From a virus, in the IMG/VR virus record IMGVR_UViG_3300021165_003991, positions 1-29,338 of that record: DNA of 29,338 bases; one strand, 5' to 3'. The position numbers were made by a program, and so were the translations under genes. The notes beneath the pieces are model-generated. The model saw only the letters and a program-made list of their open reading frames with translations, was not told the origin of the DNA and ran no database searches. Shown piece by piece: positions 21,226-29,338 of the stretch; within the stretch, counting starts at the first letter, position 1; every line of letters begins with the position of its first letter.

Positions 21226-23805
21226 TTAATCCGTAATTTGTTTTAATATGTTTATAACTTGTTGCAATAAATATTCATCAGCTTTCAAAGCGGAAAAATT
21301 CAAAATGAAATTTCCTTCAACTGAAGCGCCTCGGATTTTTCCTGGCTTTATGTATTCATCCCACACAAAGTTTCCTTCTTTAGTATCTAAAACTTTATAA
21401 GCTCCCATCCAGGTTCCAAAGGGTATTTGTTCCTGTGTAAATCCTAACTCGTAAGCTTTGTCTTTATCTCCCTGAACTATCCAAGTTTCAACCATCACAA
21501 TATCCTCAAATTTTTTGTTGCTGTGTTCATAGTTGGTTTTCCTGTTTCTAAGTTCCGCCATAAATTTATCCCGAATATTCTTAATAACTTCAGGTTTAAA
21601 TTTAACATAATACTTCTCTTCAGATACTTCGTCGATTCTTGGTATTAGAATATTAGGTATCATAAGAGGAGTGTAAATCATTCTTTCCTCGTCCTGAGCT
21701 GCAAATAGATGTTCCTGATGTTTTGAGAATTCTATTTTACACAAATCACCGAAAGCACATTCTATGTCTTTCATATATGAAACAGATGACATCTCTTGAG
21801 ATTGAGTTCTTGGAGAAAAGTATCCATTGTTTGCAGTTTCTTTTAACATCGCAAGTCCTGCTTGACCTTCAGCCCAACCCAAGTCAGCAAAGTTGTTTTC
21901 TTGCACCAAAAACTTTCTCCAAGCGTGAACACAATTAGGTCCAAATTTCCAGAGCCACTTTGAGTAAGGTTGTCCGTTATGTCCGTATTTTAGAGCTAAG
22001 TTTCTCATCAAATCAATTTCCATCCGTCTAAAATACTTTCCTTGAATTTCCATACACTCAGGTCTGTCAGGTCCATTTTCCATTGAGACCTTTCTGTCAT
22101 ATCTAAAAAATGTTGTGGGGTTTTTCAACTTCAATTGTTTAACCTCTGATTCAGTTCTACCATCAATTTTTTTAACGAACTCTGCAAACTCCTCATAGTT
22201 TGTTTTTTTGAATTCCATCAAAATATCGTAAGCCTCTAATTCCTCAAATGAGTATTCAGATAATGCAAATTCTTCATCATAGATTTCAAGGTCACATCCA
22301 CAATACTCATCATAAAAGGTTGGTTCAACCAACATAGCGTCTGTATCACCACTTGCAGGATAGTTATCATAATCTGGTAAACCTGTTACATCATAATCAA
22401 ATTTAACCGCAATTGTTTCCAACAGGTTACGAACATCAAAATCCAAATCGTAGTGTCTTTCCAATCCCATATCTTTTATGAGTTTCACCTTTTCAATATC
22501 ACTTGAATACATATTCACCGCACTGATTGGAATACCATATTGCCTTGTGAAATCAAGTAACTCTTTTGTTGGTAATCCCTGAATGAAAATTACAGGTAAA
22601 GAACCTCTACTCATTTCCTGATTGAATAATCTTTTCCCCTGTTGTGTTTTTAGAACTTGCCAATCAAATCCAACCCGAGTCACAGCAAATTCAGCGGACA
22701 TCTTTTCCTTCTTTGGATGCTCTGAAGGTAAGAGGTCATCATCCTGAACATATTTTGGGTTTCCACTTCCACCACGAACTTTTAATAAAAATGCGTTGAC
22801 TCTCGCAAGTGCCCATTGTTCCGCTGAACTAACTCTTGGTGAATGAGAAGTGTTGAAAGCTCCAACCCCTCGTTGATAAACACTTTTTAACATTCCAACA
22901 TTTACTCCGTAACCTAACTTGTCTTTGTATCTTTCATTGAAGTCGTCACTTTTGTCTTTGAGTATTTTTTCTACTCTCTCTGAGACCTCAGCGCTTCTTG
23001 TGTCAGTAGCTTTACCTTTTGCAGTTCCGACCCCTTTAGGATTTGGATTTTTTGTGTCGGACGCTGGAGCCTTTTTACTTTCTCTTATTCCACCTCTTGG
23101 ACCTACTTCAGCAAACTCACCTTCGTGGTATAGATACTCACTATCAGGTGTGTGCTCAGCACCAGTCATAAGCCTTCCACTCGCATCCTTGTGGGTCGGA
23201 CCCTCATATAATTCACCATCTTCGGTATAGTGTGGAACCCCTTTTTCAAATTCTCTGTTGTCCCATTGTCCATAACATTGACCTGCAGCTTGTTCGGGAG
23301 TTTTACCTTCCTCTAAAAGAACAGGGATGCATCTTTGGATAAATTCATCTTTTGTTTCAGATTGATTTGGTTTAACAAAATCCTGAATACCTAAGTTTTC
23401 CTCTTGTTTAAGGATTCTATCTACCCAATCTAATCCTTCCTGACCTCCCCATAAATGCCAAGATATGGTGCCTTTATCATCCCAATTTCCTGAGTTGTAA
23501 ACTTTAGCTCTCTCCAAATAAGATTTCATTCTTTTGATTGTTTGCAAACTAATTTCATCCTGATTGCAGAGTTGCTGACCACGAATTTTCCCCACCTGAG
23601 TTGCGGCTTTATTATTCCTTTTCTCGTTTTCCTTTATTGCTCTACAAGCAACAGCAGAAACTTCGTTGGTTGCCTTATAGAAGTTTTGTTTACCAAAATA
23701 CATCAGTTCCTGTTCTATGGCTGGATACTCCACCCAAGCAACTTCAAAAACACCAGTATCTCCTGATAATTCGGGGTCTATTTCAAGTTCAATTATTTTA
23801 TACAT
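21226..23805 (-). CDS. Large multidomain head protein with split XkdF-type prohead protease, 859 aa
   Basis: The N-terminus (1-45, DTGVFEVAWVEYPAIEQELM) and C-terminus (about 700-835: MIPNILIPRID, H761 in NYEHSNKK, VETWIVQGD, FGTWMGAYKV, and S828 in KIRGASVEG) together look like the XkdF-type prohead protease. About 650 residues sit between them: a helical domain with a WHLWGG motif (about 50-130), a linker, a domain with SVYQRGVGAFNTSH and QWALARVNAFLLK (about 300-345, DUF5824-like), a Rossmann-like segment (about 374-460) and a region (about 565-640) with FRYDRKV then CVHAWRKF. The protease probably cleaves scaffold and capsid. The meaning of the insertion is unknown; it may be a minor head protein. 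Confidence 0.68.
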   Translation of the reverse strand: MYKIIELEIDPELSGDTGVFEVAWVEYPAIEQELMYFGKQNFYKATNEVSAVACRAIKENEKRNNKAATQVGKIRGQQLCNQDEISLQTIKRMKSYLERAKVYNSGNWDDKGTISWHLWGGQEGLDWVDRILKQEENLGIQDFVKPNQSETKDEFIQRCIPVLLEEGKTPEQAAGQCYGQWDNREFEKGVPHYTEDGELYEGPTHKDASGRLMTGAEHTPDSEYLYHEGEFAEVGPRGGIRESKKAPASDTKNPNPKGVGTAKGKATDTRSAEVSERVEKILKDKSDDFNERYKDKLGYGVNVGMLKSVYQRGVGAFNTSHSPRVSSAEQWALARVNAFLLKVRGGSGNPKYVQDDDLLPSEHPKKEKMSAEFAVTRVGFDWQVLKTQQGKRLFNQEMSRGSLPVIFIQGLPTKELLDFTRQYGIPISAVNMYSSDIEKVKLIKDMGLERHYDLDFDVRNLLETIAVKFDYDVTGLPDYDNYPASGDTDAMLVEPTFYDEYCGCDLEIYDEEFALSEYSFEELEAYDILMEFKKTNYEEFAEFVKKIDGRTESEVKQLKLKNPTTFFRYDRKVSMENGPDRPECMEIQGKYFRRMEIDLMRNLALKYGHNGQPYSKWLWKFGPNCVHAWRKFLVQENNFADLGWAEGQAGLAMLKETANNGYFSPRTQSQEMSSVSYMKDIECAFGDLCKIEFSKHQEHLFAAQDEERMIYTPLMIPNILIPRIDEVSEEKYYVKFKPEVIKNIRDKFMAELRNRKTNYEHSNKKFEDIVMVETWIVQGDKDKAYELGFTQEQIPFGTWMGAYKVLDTKEGNFVWDEYIKPGKIRGASVEGNFILNFSALKADEYLLQQVINILKQITD

Positions 23806-23827
23806 TATCTATAAATATTTTTTTTGA

Positions 23828-26800
23828 TTAGAACGAAGCTAACTGTTGTAGTTTCCTTGAAGTGGTTTGTTTTGATGTAATATCAGATTCAACAACATAC
23901 GCTCTTATCGGTTCATTTCTTTGTTTAGCAATTGCTTCCACAATTCTTGAGTCATCAAAATCACCTATTGGTCGACCACCACCTGCTTGGTTAATTTGAC
24001 TTAAAAGTCCCATAAAGTTCATTGTAGAAACTTTGTTAATAACCGCCTCGTTACCTTCAAGTTCAACACCTCCATTTTGGAACTTAACACCACCATTTGC
24101 GTGAGATGGTCCCTGCACTAATCCACCAACACCCATTTTTAATTTACCACCTCTTTTGTAGTTATCAATGTTAGCAAGTTGGTTTGCGATGATTATTGTT
24201 TGAGCAACATTAGCAGCGGCAACAAGAGCAGCTGCTCCAACGGCAACTGGTGTTCCCCCATATACAGCATAGGTTTTAGCGATTGCTTCTGCAGAGTTTG
24301 CGATAGATTGAGCGAGAGATATTCTCAATGATGTTTTAGCGGCTCTCTTTTCAAGTTTAGTTCTCTCTTCATTATATTTTTTTTCAGCTTCAATTCTCAA
24401 TTCAGAGCTTCTAACACTATCACCTATAATTGTATCCTGAGTTCTTTTATATCTTTTTTCAACAACATCAAGTTGTGCATTGAAATAAGAATTAAAAGTT
24501 TGACCCAAAGCATTTAAGGCTCCCTGAATTTGTTGTATTGCAGTAACAAACTTATCAACCTGTTCTTGTCTGTCTTTTTGTGCTTGGTCTACAGCTTCTT
24601 TCTGTTTGTTTAAGTAGAATAATACAATTTTGAATTGTTCCTCCTCTGTAAGTTTTGTTAGGTCAATTTTCTTATCCGAAAATTGTTTTAACAAACTCCC
24701 AATTTGTTCCTCTCTTGATTTTGTTTCATCAATAACAATTGCATTCTGTTGTTGAGTTATTTTGAATACTTCTTCTAAATTGTTTAATAGAAGTTGTTGT
24801 TCTGCTTCAGATTGTAATTTTAAAGCTTCAGCTCTCTCCTGTTGTATTTGAAAAAGAAATGCTCTTATCTGATTTTCCTCTTTTATGATATTTGCAGCAG
24901 TGTTACTTAAAGCATCAAGTTGTGCTTGTGCAATTTCTTCAACTAATGATTTAAAATCAGCTTTTTGGTCTGTTACTTGTTCTTTTAATTTTCGTGCCTG
25001 CTCCTCAGTTAATTTACCCCTTTTTTCAAGTTCAGCAATTTCAGCCAAAAAGTTTTCTTGCGATTTTTTTCTACTCTCACCTGTTTCATCATTTATGATT
25101 TCTAAAATTCCAAATTGTTCAGTGTATTTTTTTATTAGTTCGTCTTTAGATTGTTTTTCAAATTGAGCCAATCTTTCTGTTTCGTTTGATAATACTACCG
25201 TTGACGCAGTTACTTTTTGGATTTGACCATCTACTTTCTCATATTGAATTTCACCTGTTGCAATTGCAATTTTCTTGGTGATATCTAAATAATCTTCAAT
25301 TTTTCCTTGTGTGAATATTGCTTCGACACCCTTTGGCAGGTCTTTTACAAGTTTATTGATTGCTTTATATTGCTCGAGTAGTTTTTCAGTTGCCTGTAAA
25401 GCTTCTTTACTAATAATTCCTTTTTGGAATTGGAGCGATGCTTGGTTTAATAATTCACTTGTTGTTTTTGCAAAATCTGTGACTCCTTGAGTAAAAACTT
25501 TTGGAGCAAGGTCTTTTCTTAATTCTTCAACAAAGTCACCAAATTTATCTTGTAGAGTTTCGACTTCATTACCTAATTCTTTGACTGCAAATGTTCCGTT
25601 TTGAATTGTGATATCCAAACCGATTGACCTGAATTTATCACTTAAATCTTTTGGAATTAGTGCCTCAATATTACCTCTTAATTCTTTTATTCTTTTTAAC
25701 ACATCAGGTTCAAATACTTCAAAGCCACCAGCTTCTGCAAGTTTTTTGAATATATCTGCAGTGTCTTGTAATGTTGTGAGTTGGTTATTTAAAGCATCTT
25801 CAAGTTGTTTTGCAAGTAATATTTGTTCCTCTGTTGCTTTATTATTTTCATTTTTAGCATCGGTGTTATCATCCGTTTCACCTGTTTCGATTGGAATTAA
25901 TGCTACAGTTTGTTTTTGTAAATCTAATATTTTTTGAGAATCAATTGCATTAGCAACATTAATATCGTTTAACTGATTTTTAATTTTATTTTCCTCTTGT
26001 AATGCTGCATTAAATTCATCTTGTTGTATGTTTCTTAAATCACCTGTTGCGGTGAATCCACCAGCGGTTGCACCACCGGTAATAATAACACCTTGAGCTT
26101 CTTTTAATTCTTTTTCAGCCTTAGCCCTGTCCTGAGTTGCTTTGGTGAGCTGTCTTTCTAAATCTAATGCCTTTACACCCCTTTCGGCAATTCTCTGTTC
26201 AAGTGCTCTTGCTTGAGCTTGAGCAACAATTGCGGCTGTAAGTTCGTTTGTTGCAATGACTACTTTACCCGATAAAATATCTTCTTTTTTAAGATTTTCA
26301 AAGTAAGTTGGAAATTTCTTTGCTAAGTCATCTACAGCCTTTTCTCGTGTTTTAATTGATTGTGATGTGTCGTTGATAGTTGCAATCAATAATTTTAAAT
26401 TTGTTGTTTCTTTACTAACATCGGTATCGATTCCCTCCTGAAACTTTTTTTGTGCTTCTGCCGCTTCATCTGCAGAATTTGTAAGAGCAATAAAAGCCGT
26501 GACTAATAAACCAACTGCAGTTGCAACAATTGCATATGGGTTAGCAGCAAGGACTGTGTATAATCTTTTTAATACTCCTATTTGTGTATTATCAGCAGCA
26601 GTTTTGAGTTTCGTAACGATGGTTGCGGTAACTGTGGTTGCTGCTCCCACTGCCTCTGCAACTTCTCGTGCCGCAATTGCAACCGTAAGTAGTGATTGAG
26701 CTTTTGCTGCGGCTTCAGCAATTTTCTTTGTGTCAGCACCGAAGGTTGAAAATACAGATTGAGCAGCTGCAAATGATGCCGTAACCGCAGCACCTATTTT

Positions 26801-27568
26801 TACATAGTTTTTAAAGGGGGTTGAAACATCAACTTTTTTAGCGGTCTCCCCTAATCCTTTCAATCCTTTTTCAGTTTTGCTAGCTTCCTGATTTACAGAT
26901 TTAATTGCCTGTGTGCTTTCATCTGCTGATTTTACAATAACATCACCTGATTTAACAGCATTTTGGATTAGACCATTATATTTTTTTTCTAAACCTTCAA
27001 CCGCTGATGAAAGGGTATTAAATCCTTCGGTTCCTTCTTTGGTTTTGGATAGTTCACCCCTTAACCTTGTGATTTCCTCTTCAAGAGTTATTAACTCTTC
27101 TACGGCTCTTGATGTATCAACAGCGACCTCATAAACAACATTAGAACCTGTGCCGAAACTTTGTAAAACTGATTTTGTTTGTGCAAGCGATTCTGTAACC
27201 TTTGCACCAATGTCGGAGTAGTTTTTAAAGGGTGCTGCTAAATCAACCTTTTTTGTTGAGTCCCCTAAATCTTTAATCCCTTTTTCAGTTTTACCAACCT
27301 CTTCATTTACGGATTTGATTGCCTCAGTAGTATCATCAGCAGAATTAACAATTATTTCCCCTGCCTTTGTTGCACTTTGAATAAGTGTATTGTATTTTTT
27401 TTCTAATCCTTCTACGGCTGAGGATAGTGTATCAAAGCCTAAAGTTCCTTCCTCCGTGTTAGCAAGCTCGTTTTTTAATCTTGCAATTTCCTTTTCAAGG
27501 TCTTTAATTTCTTGGACTGCTTTTGATGTATCAACAACAATTTTATAAGCTATTTGGTTTTCTGCCAT
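23828..27568 (-). CDS. Tape measure protein, 1246 aa
   Basis: The longest gene. It has long coiled-coil stretches (Lys/Glu/Leu-rich, from residue 15 on), a hydrophobic segment (about 342-365, ANPYAIVATAVGLLVTAFIA), a second near the end (AVGAAALVAAANVAQTIIIA) and the typical C-terminal GGLVQGPSHANGG then VELEGNEAVIN. The length suggests a tail of roughly 185 nm at 0.15 nm per residue (inference). Residues 7-144 are repeated as 145-282. It follows the tail-tip gene by 5 bp and is followed by the head protein; the chaperone gene is not adjacent. Confidence 0.88.
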   Translation of the reverse strand: MAENQIAYKIVVDTSKAVQEIKDLEKEIARLKNELANTEEGTLGFDTLSSAVEGLEKKYNTLIQSATKAGEIIVNSADDTTEAIKSVNEEVGKTEKGIKDLGDSTKKVDLAAPFKNYSDIGAKVTESLAQTKSVLQSFGTGSNVVYEVAVDTSRAVEELITLEEEITRLRGELSKTKEGTEGFNTLSSAVEGLEKKYNGLIQNAVKSGDVIVKSADESTQAIKSVNQEASKTEKGLKGLGETAKKVDVSTPFKNYVKIGAAVTASFAAAQSVFSTFGADTKKIAEAAAKAQSLLTVAIAAREVAEAVGAATTVTATIVTKLKTAADNTQIGVLKRLYTVLAANPYAIVATAVGLLVTAFIALTNSADEAAEAQKKFQEGIDTDVSKETTNLKLLIATINDTSQSIKTREKAVDDLAKKFPTYFENLKKEDILSGKVVIATNELTAAIVAQAQARALEQRIAERGVKALDLERQLTKATQDRAKAEKELKEAQGVIITGGATAGGFTATGDLRNIQQDEFNAALQEENKIKNQLNDINVANAIDSQKILDLQKQTVALIPIETGETDDNTDAKNENNKATEEQILLAKQLEDALNNQLTTLQDTADIFKKLAEAGGFEVFEPDVLKRIKELRGNIEALIPKDLSDKFRSIGLDITIQNGTFAVKELGNEVETLQDKFGDFVEELRKDLAPKVFTQGVTDFAKTTSELLNQASLQFQKGIISKEALQATEKLLEQYKAINKLVKDLPKGVEAIFTQGKIEDYLDITKKIAIATGEIQYEKVDGQIQKVTASTVVLSNETERLAQFEKQSKDELIKKYTEQFGILEIINDETGESRKKSQENFLAEIAELEKRGKLTEEQARKLKEQVTDQKADFKSLVEEIAQAQLDALSNTAANIIKEENQIRAFLFQIQQERAEALKLQSEAEQQLLLNNLEEVFKITQQQNAIVIDETKSREEQIGSLLKQFSDKKIDLTKLTEEEQFKIVLFYLNKQKEAVDQAQKDRQEQVDKFVTAIQQIQGALNALGQTFNSYFNAQLDVVEKRYKRTQDTIIGDSVRSSELRIEAEKKYNEERTKLEKRAAKTSLRISLAQSIANSAEAIAKTYAVYGGTPVAVGAAALVAAANVAQTIIIANQLANIDNYKRGGKLKMGVGGLVQGPSHANGGVKFQNGGVELEGNEAVINKVSTMNFMGLLSQINQAGGGRPIGDFDDSRIVEAIAKQRNEPIRAYVVESDITSKQTTSRKLQQLASF
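26723..27550 (-). repeat. Tandem 138-residue duplication in the tape measure
   Basis: Residues 7-144 (27137-27550) and 145-282 (26723-27136) align with a constant 138-residue offset. VDTSKAV matches VDTSRAV, EGLEKKYN is identical in both, and APFKNYSDIGA matches TPFKNYVKIGA. The repeat is also visible in the DNA, so the duplication is not ancient. Confidence 0.85.
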
Positions 27569-27573
27569 AATTT

Positions 27574-29338
27574 TTAACAGGTTGTTTGTAGAACCCTTCC
27601 ATAATTATCAACACACACAAATGTGGTCGTAGATGAAAGTTGTCTTATGTATGTTCCCTGTTCAAGTAAAACATACGAGGTGCCAGTATTAAGATATACT
27701 TGGTCGAGGTTTCCAAGTGTTCCTGTTCCAAAAGAATAAAAAGTTTGAACAGGTGCAGTTCCATTACACACCAAATCCTTATCCTTTGATATGTATGCAA
27801 GGTCGTAGTAGAATGGTTCAGGTGATGGATACCCTTCGTTAGGTGAAAATACATAGATTGGTGCTGGTGGATTTATTTCATAGTAAGGTGTAATATCCTT
27901 TATTAAAGAAATTTGAACCAACCTTTTATTTACCAAATCTGCATCTGTTATTTTCTCAATGGAAAAATAACTATCCTTAATCCATATCTTATCGTTTAAT
28001 TGAGTTTCGTAAACATCAATTGGACGGAAGTAAAAACTACCTGATAATCTTTTACCCGTTGGGTCATAAAGGTTTTCTATGTAGGTTCTCCAAAAAGAAT
28101 TGAATAGAGTGAACTGCGTGAATTGTTGAATTTGGTTTGTTGAATTACCAAAGAAGTCAAAGGTGGATTGAAAGTTCAAATCTGATATAACCTCTGATAT
28201 TTTGGATTCTAAAGTGCTAAGATGCGACACACAGGGATAGGTTGTCCATTCTATGGGGGTTGCTCCTGAACTTAGGTACCAAGAGCCCTGTTGTGATTTT
28301 AACGCATCTGTATAAGCCAATCTGTTCCCCACCCAAAAGAATAAGTGTGGTTTAGTTGCATATGGTGCTTGTTGGTTGTTGTTATTGTAATAGAATTGTG
28401 GAATAATAAAGTTCGGAGCATTTGTTACACCTGATGTAGGACAGGAACCAAATGGTATTTCGTATATTTGTTCTCCTGTAAAAAGGTTGGAGGTTGAACT
28501 GAACTTCTGTCGACCAAAAACAAAATCAAATCTTCCATAAAACTCTCTTGGCAAGAATTCAAAATCTGTGAAGTTGTATGTATAAATAACATCTTTGGAA
28601 AGTTCAAAAGATAGAGGTTCAATTTTGGTGTCAGAATCTAAATCCAAAATATTAGTCCAATCTCTTACTGTTCTTGTTGTGTCGTTATATTCTTTATTAT
28701 AAGGCTCAATAATAATCCGTCTTGTTGTTTCATCCTGTTTAATTATCAGGTTGAACATCGTGATTAAAGTTTTAAGAAACTCAATACACTCTATGTTGGG
28801 GATACCCAACCTCATATCAACCAATTCAGTTATGATTGTTGGAGATTGATACAATTCCCAAACAGATTCAAAAGTTGATATAGTTCCATCATCATAAGGA
28901 AGTATGGTATAGTTCCGTTGTTGTGTTGAAAGGAATGGTGGTATATTAGCAGTCAAATCCAATATTCTTATTTGAATAATCTCACCAGCGGTAAGTGTTT
29001 CATCAAAAAATAAATTAACAGGAAGTGCGTTAGATATTGCTTGGTTTAAGTTAATTGGAGGACTTGAATAAAATAAAGTTCCTAAAGTTGAAAGGTCTGT
29101 TGTTTTCCAAGCTTCAACCACAATTTTTCCTGGAAATAAAGGACTAAACATCGACAGAGCTGCGAGAACATTAAACTTGATATTCCAACCGTATAAACCT
29201 GCATAGGGTGCTTGGAAATACGCAGGAGAAAATCCCCCTCCTGGTTCTCCCGATACTGTTGCTGGTGTTCCACCAAAATTAATAAAGTTATTTAGAGGGT
29301 CATATCCGTCTCCAATTTGAGTGTTGAAGACAGGTGTG
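27574..29338 (-). CDS. Tail-tip/baseplate-like protein, C-terminal part (gene starts at 964)
   Basis: Continuation of the gene at 1-964 across the window ends. The reading is open from 964 through position 1 to 29219 and on to the stop at 27574, giving 869 residues. The apparent start at 29151 (MFSPLFPGKIVVE) is an internal Met. This part has beta-rich segments and ends VDNYGRVLQTTC. It lies 5 bp upstream of the tape measure. The last 119 bases repeat the first 119 of the window and so are counted twice. Confidence 0.75.
   Translation of the reverse strand, partial: TPVFNTQIGDGYDPLNNFINFGGTPATVSGEPGGGFSPAYFQAPYAGLYGWNIKFNVLAALSMFSPLFPGKIVVEAWKTTDLSTLGTLFYSSPPINLNQAISNALPVNLFFDETLTAGEIIQIRILDLTANIPPFLSTQQRNYTILPYDDGTISTFESVWELYQSPTIITELVDMRLGIPNIECIEFLKTLITMFNLIIKQDETTRRIIIEPYNKEYNDTTRTVRDWTNILDLDSDTKIEPLSFELSKDVIYTYNFTDFEFLPREFYGRFDFVFGRQKFSSTSNLFTGEQIYEIPFGSCPTSGVTNAPNFIIPQFYYNNNNQQAPYATKPHLFFWVGNRLAYTDALKSQQGSWYLSSGATPIEWTTYPCVSHLSTLESKISEVISDLNFQSTFDFFGNSTNQIQQFTQFTLFNSFWRTYIENLYDPTGKRLSGSFYFRPIDVYETQLNDKIWIKDSYFSIEKITDADLVNKRLVQISLIKDITPYYEINPPAPIYVFSPNEGYPSPEPFYYDLAYISKDKDLVCNGTAPVQTFYSFGTGTLGNLDQVYLNTGTSYVLLEQGTYIRQLSSTTTFVCVDNYGRVLQTTC
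29220..29338. repeat. Terminal direct repeat, right copy
   Basis: Identical to 1-119. See the left copy. Confidence 0.95.

Noticed and set aside
29082-29276. Small leftward reading frames near the window end, and an apparent start of the tail-tip gene at 29151
   Set aside because: The true gene runs across the window ends from 964; 29151 is an internal Met and the other frames are shadows of it.

Overview
The window is one closed phage genome. Its first 119 bases (1-119) recur exactly as its last 119 (29220-29338), so the unit is a 29,219-bp circle or circularly permuted molecule cut inside a gene. The gene set is that of a tailed, long-non-contractile-tail (siphovirus-like) phage: terminase, portal, capsid, tail tube and a 1,246-residue tape measure, with no sheath. 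The host is most likely a Bacteroidota (Flavobacteria-like) bacterium. Promoters match the Bacteroidota -33/-7 form (TTGG-N19-TAnnTTTG), start codons are preceded by A-rich leaders rather than Shine-Dalgarno sequences, and most structural proteins look like families I know from Bacteroidota phages. These homology calls come from reading the protein sequences; no database search was run.

Layout. A long leftward late transcript (minus strand) begins near 9300, crosses the coordinate origin and ends at 13441, about 25 kb. In transcription order it holds: a small CxC protein, a DNA-packaging-like protein, a glycosyltransferase-like protein, a ribbon-helix-helix protein, a ParB-methyltransferase fusion, small and large terminase, a tail chaperone with a likely -1 frameshift, tail-completion proteins, tail proteins with Pro/Thr linkers, a tail-tip protein split by the window ends, the tape measure, a large XkdF-protease head protein, a scaffold-like protein, major capsid and major tail proteins, an internal terminator, fibre-like proteins, portal, head-tail adaptor and a small membrane protein. 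A short leftward early block (9438-10605) has three near-identical promoters and a terminator. A rightward early block (11119-13444) holds eight small genes, including two paralogous zinc-finger proteins. Between the two early blocks lies a 513-bp gene-free region with a GC-rich, hairpin-dense core.

How it works together. The early genes are small and mostly unrecognised. I see no polymerase, helicase, primase, integrase or endolysin, so replication probably relies on the host and lysis proteins are unrecognised, apart from a possible 52-residue holin. The late transcript builds the virion, and a terminator just after the major tail gene could lower expression of the fibre genes relative to capsid and tube. 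Four virion proteins share Pro/Thr/Ser-rich linkers. The most unexplained element is the structured non-coding block at about 10733-10976.
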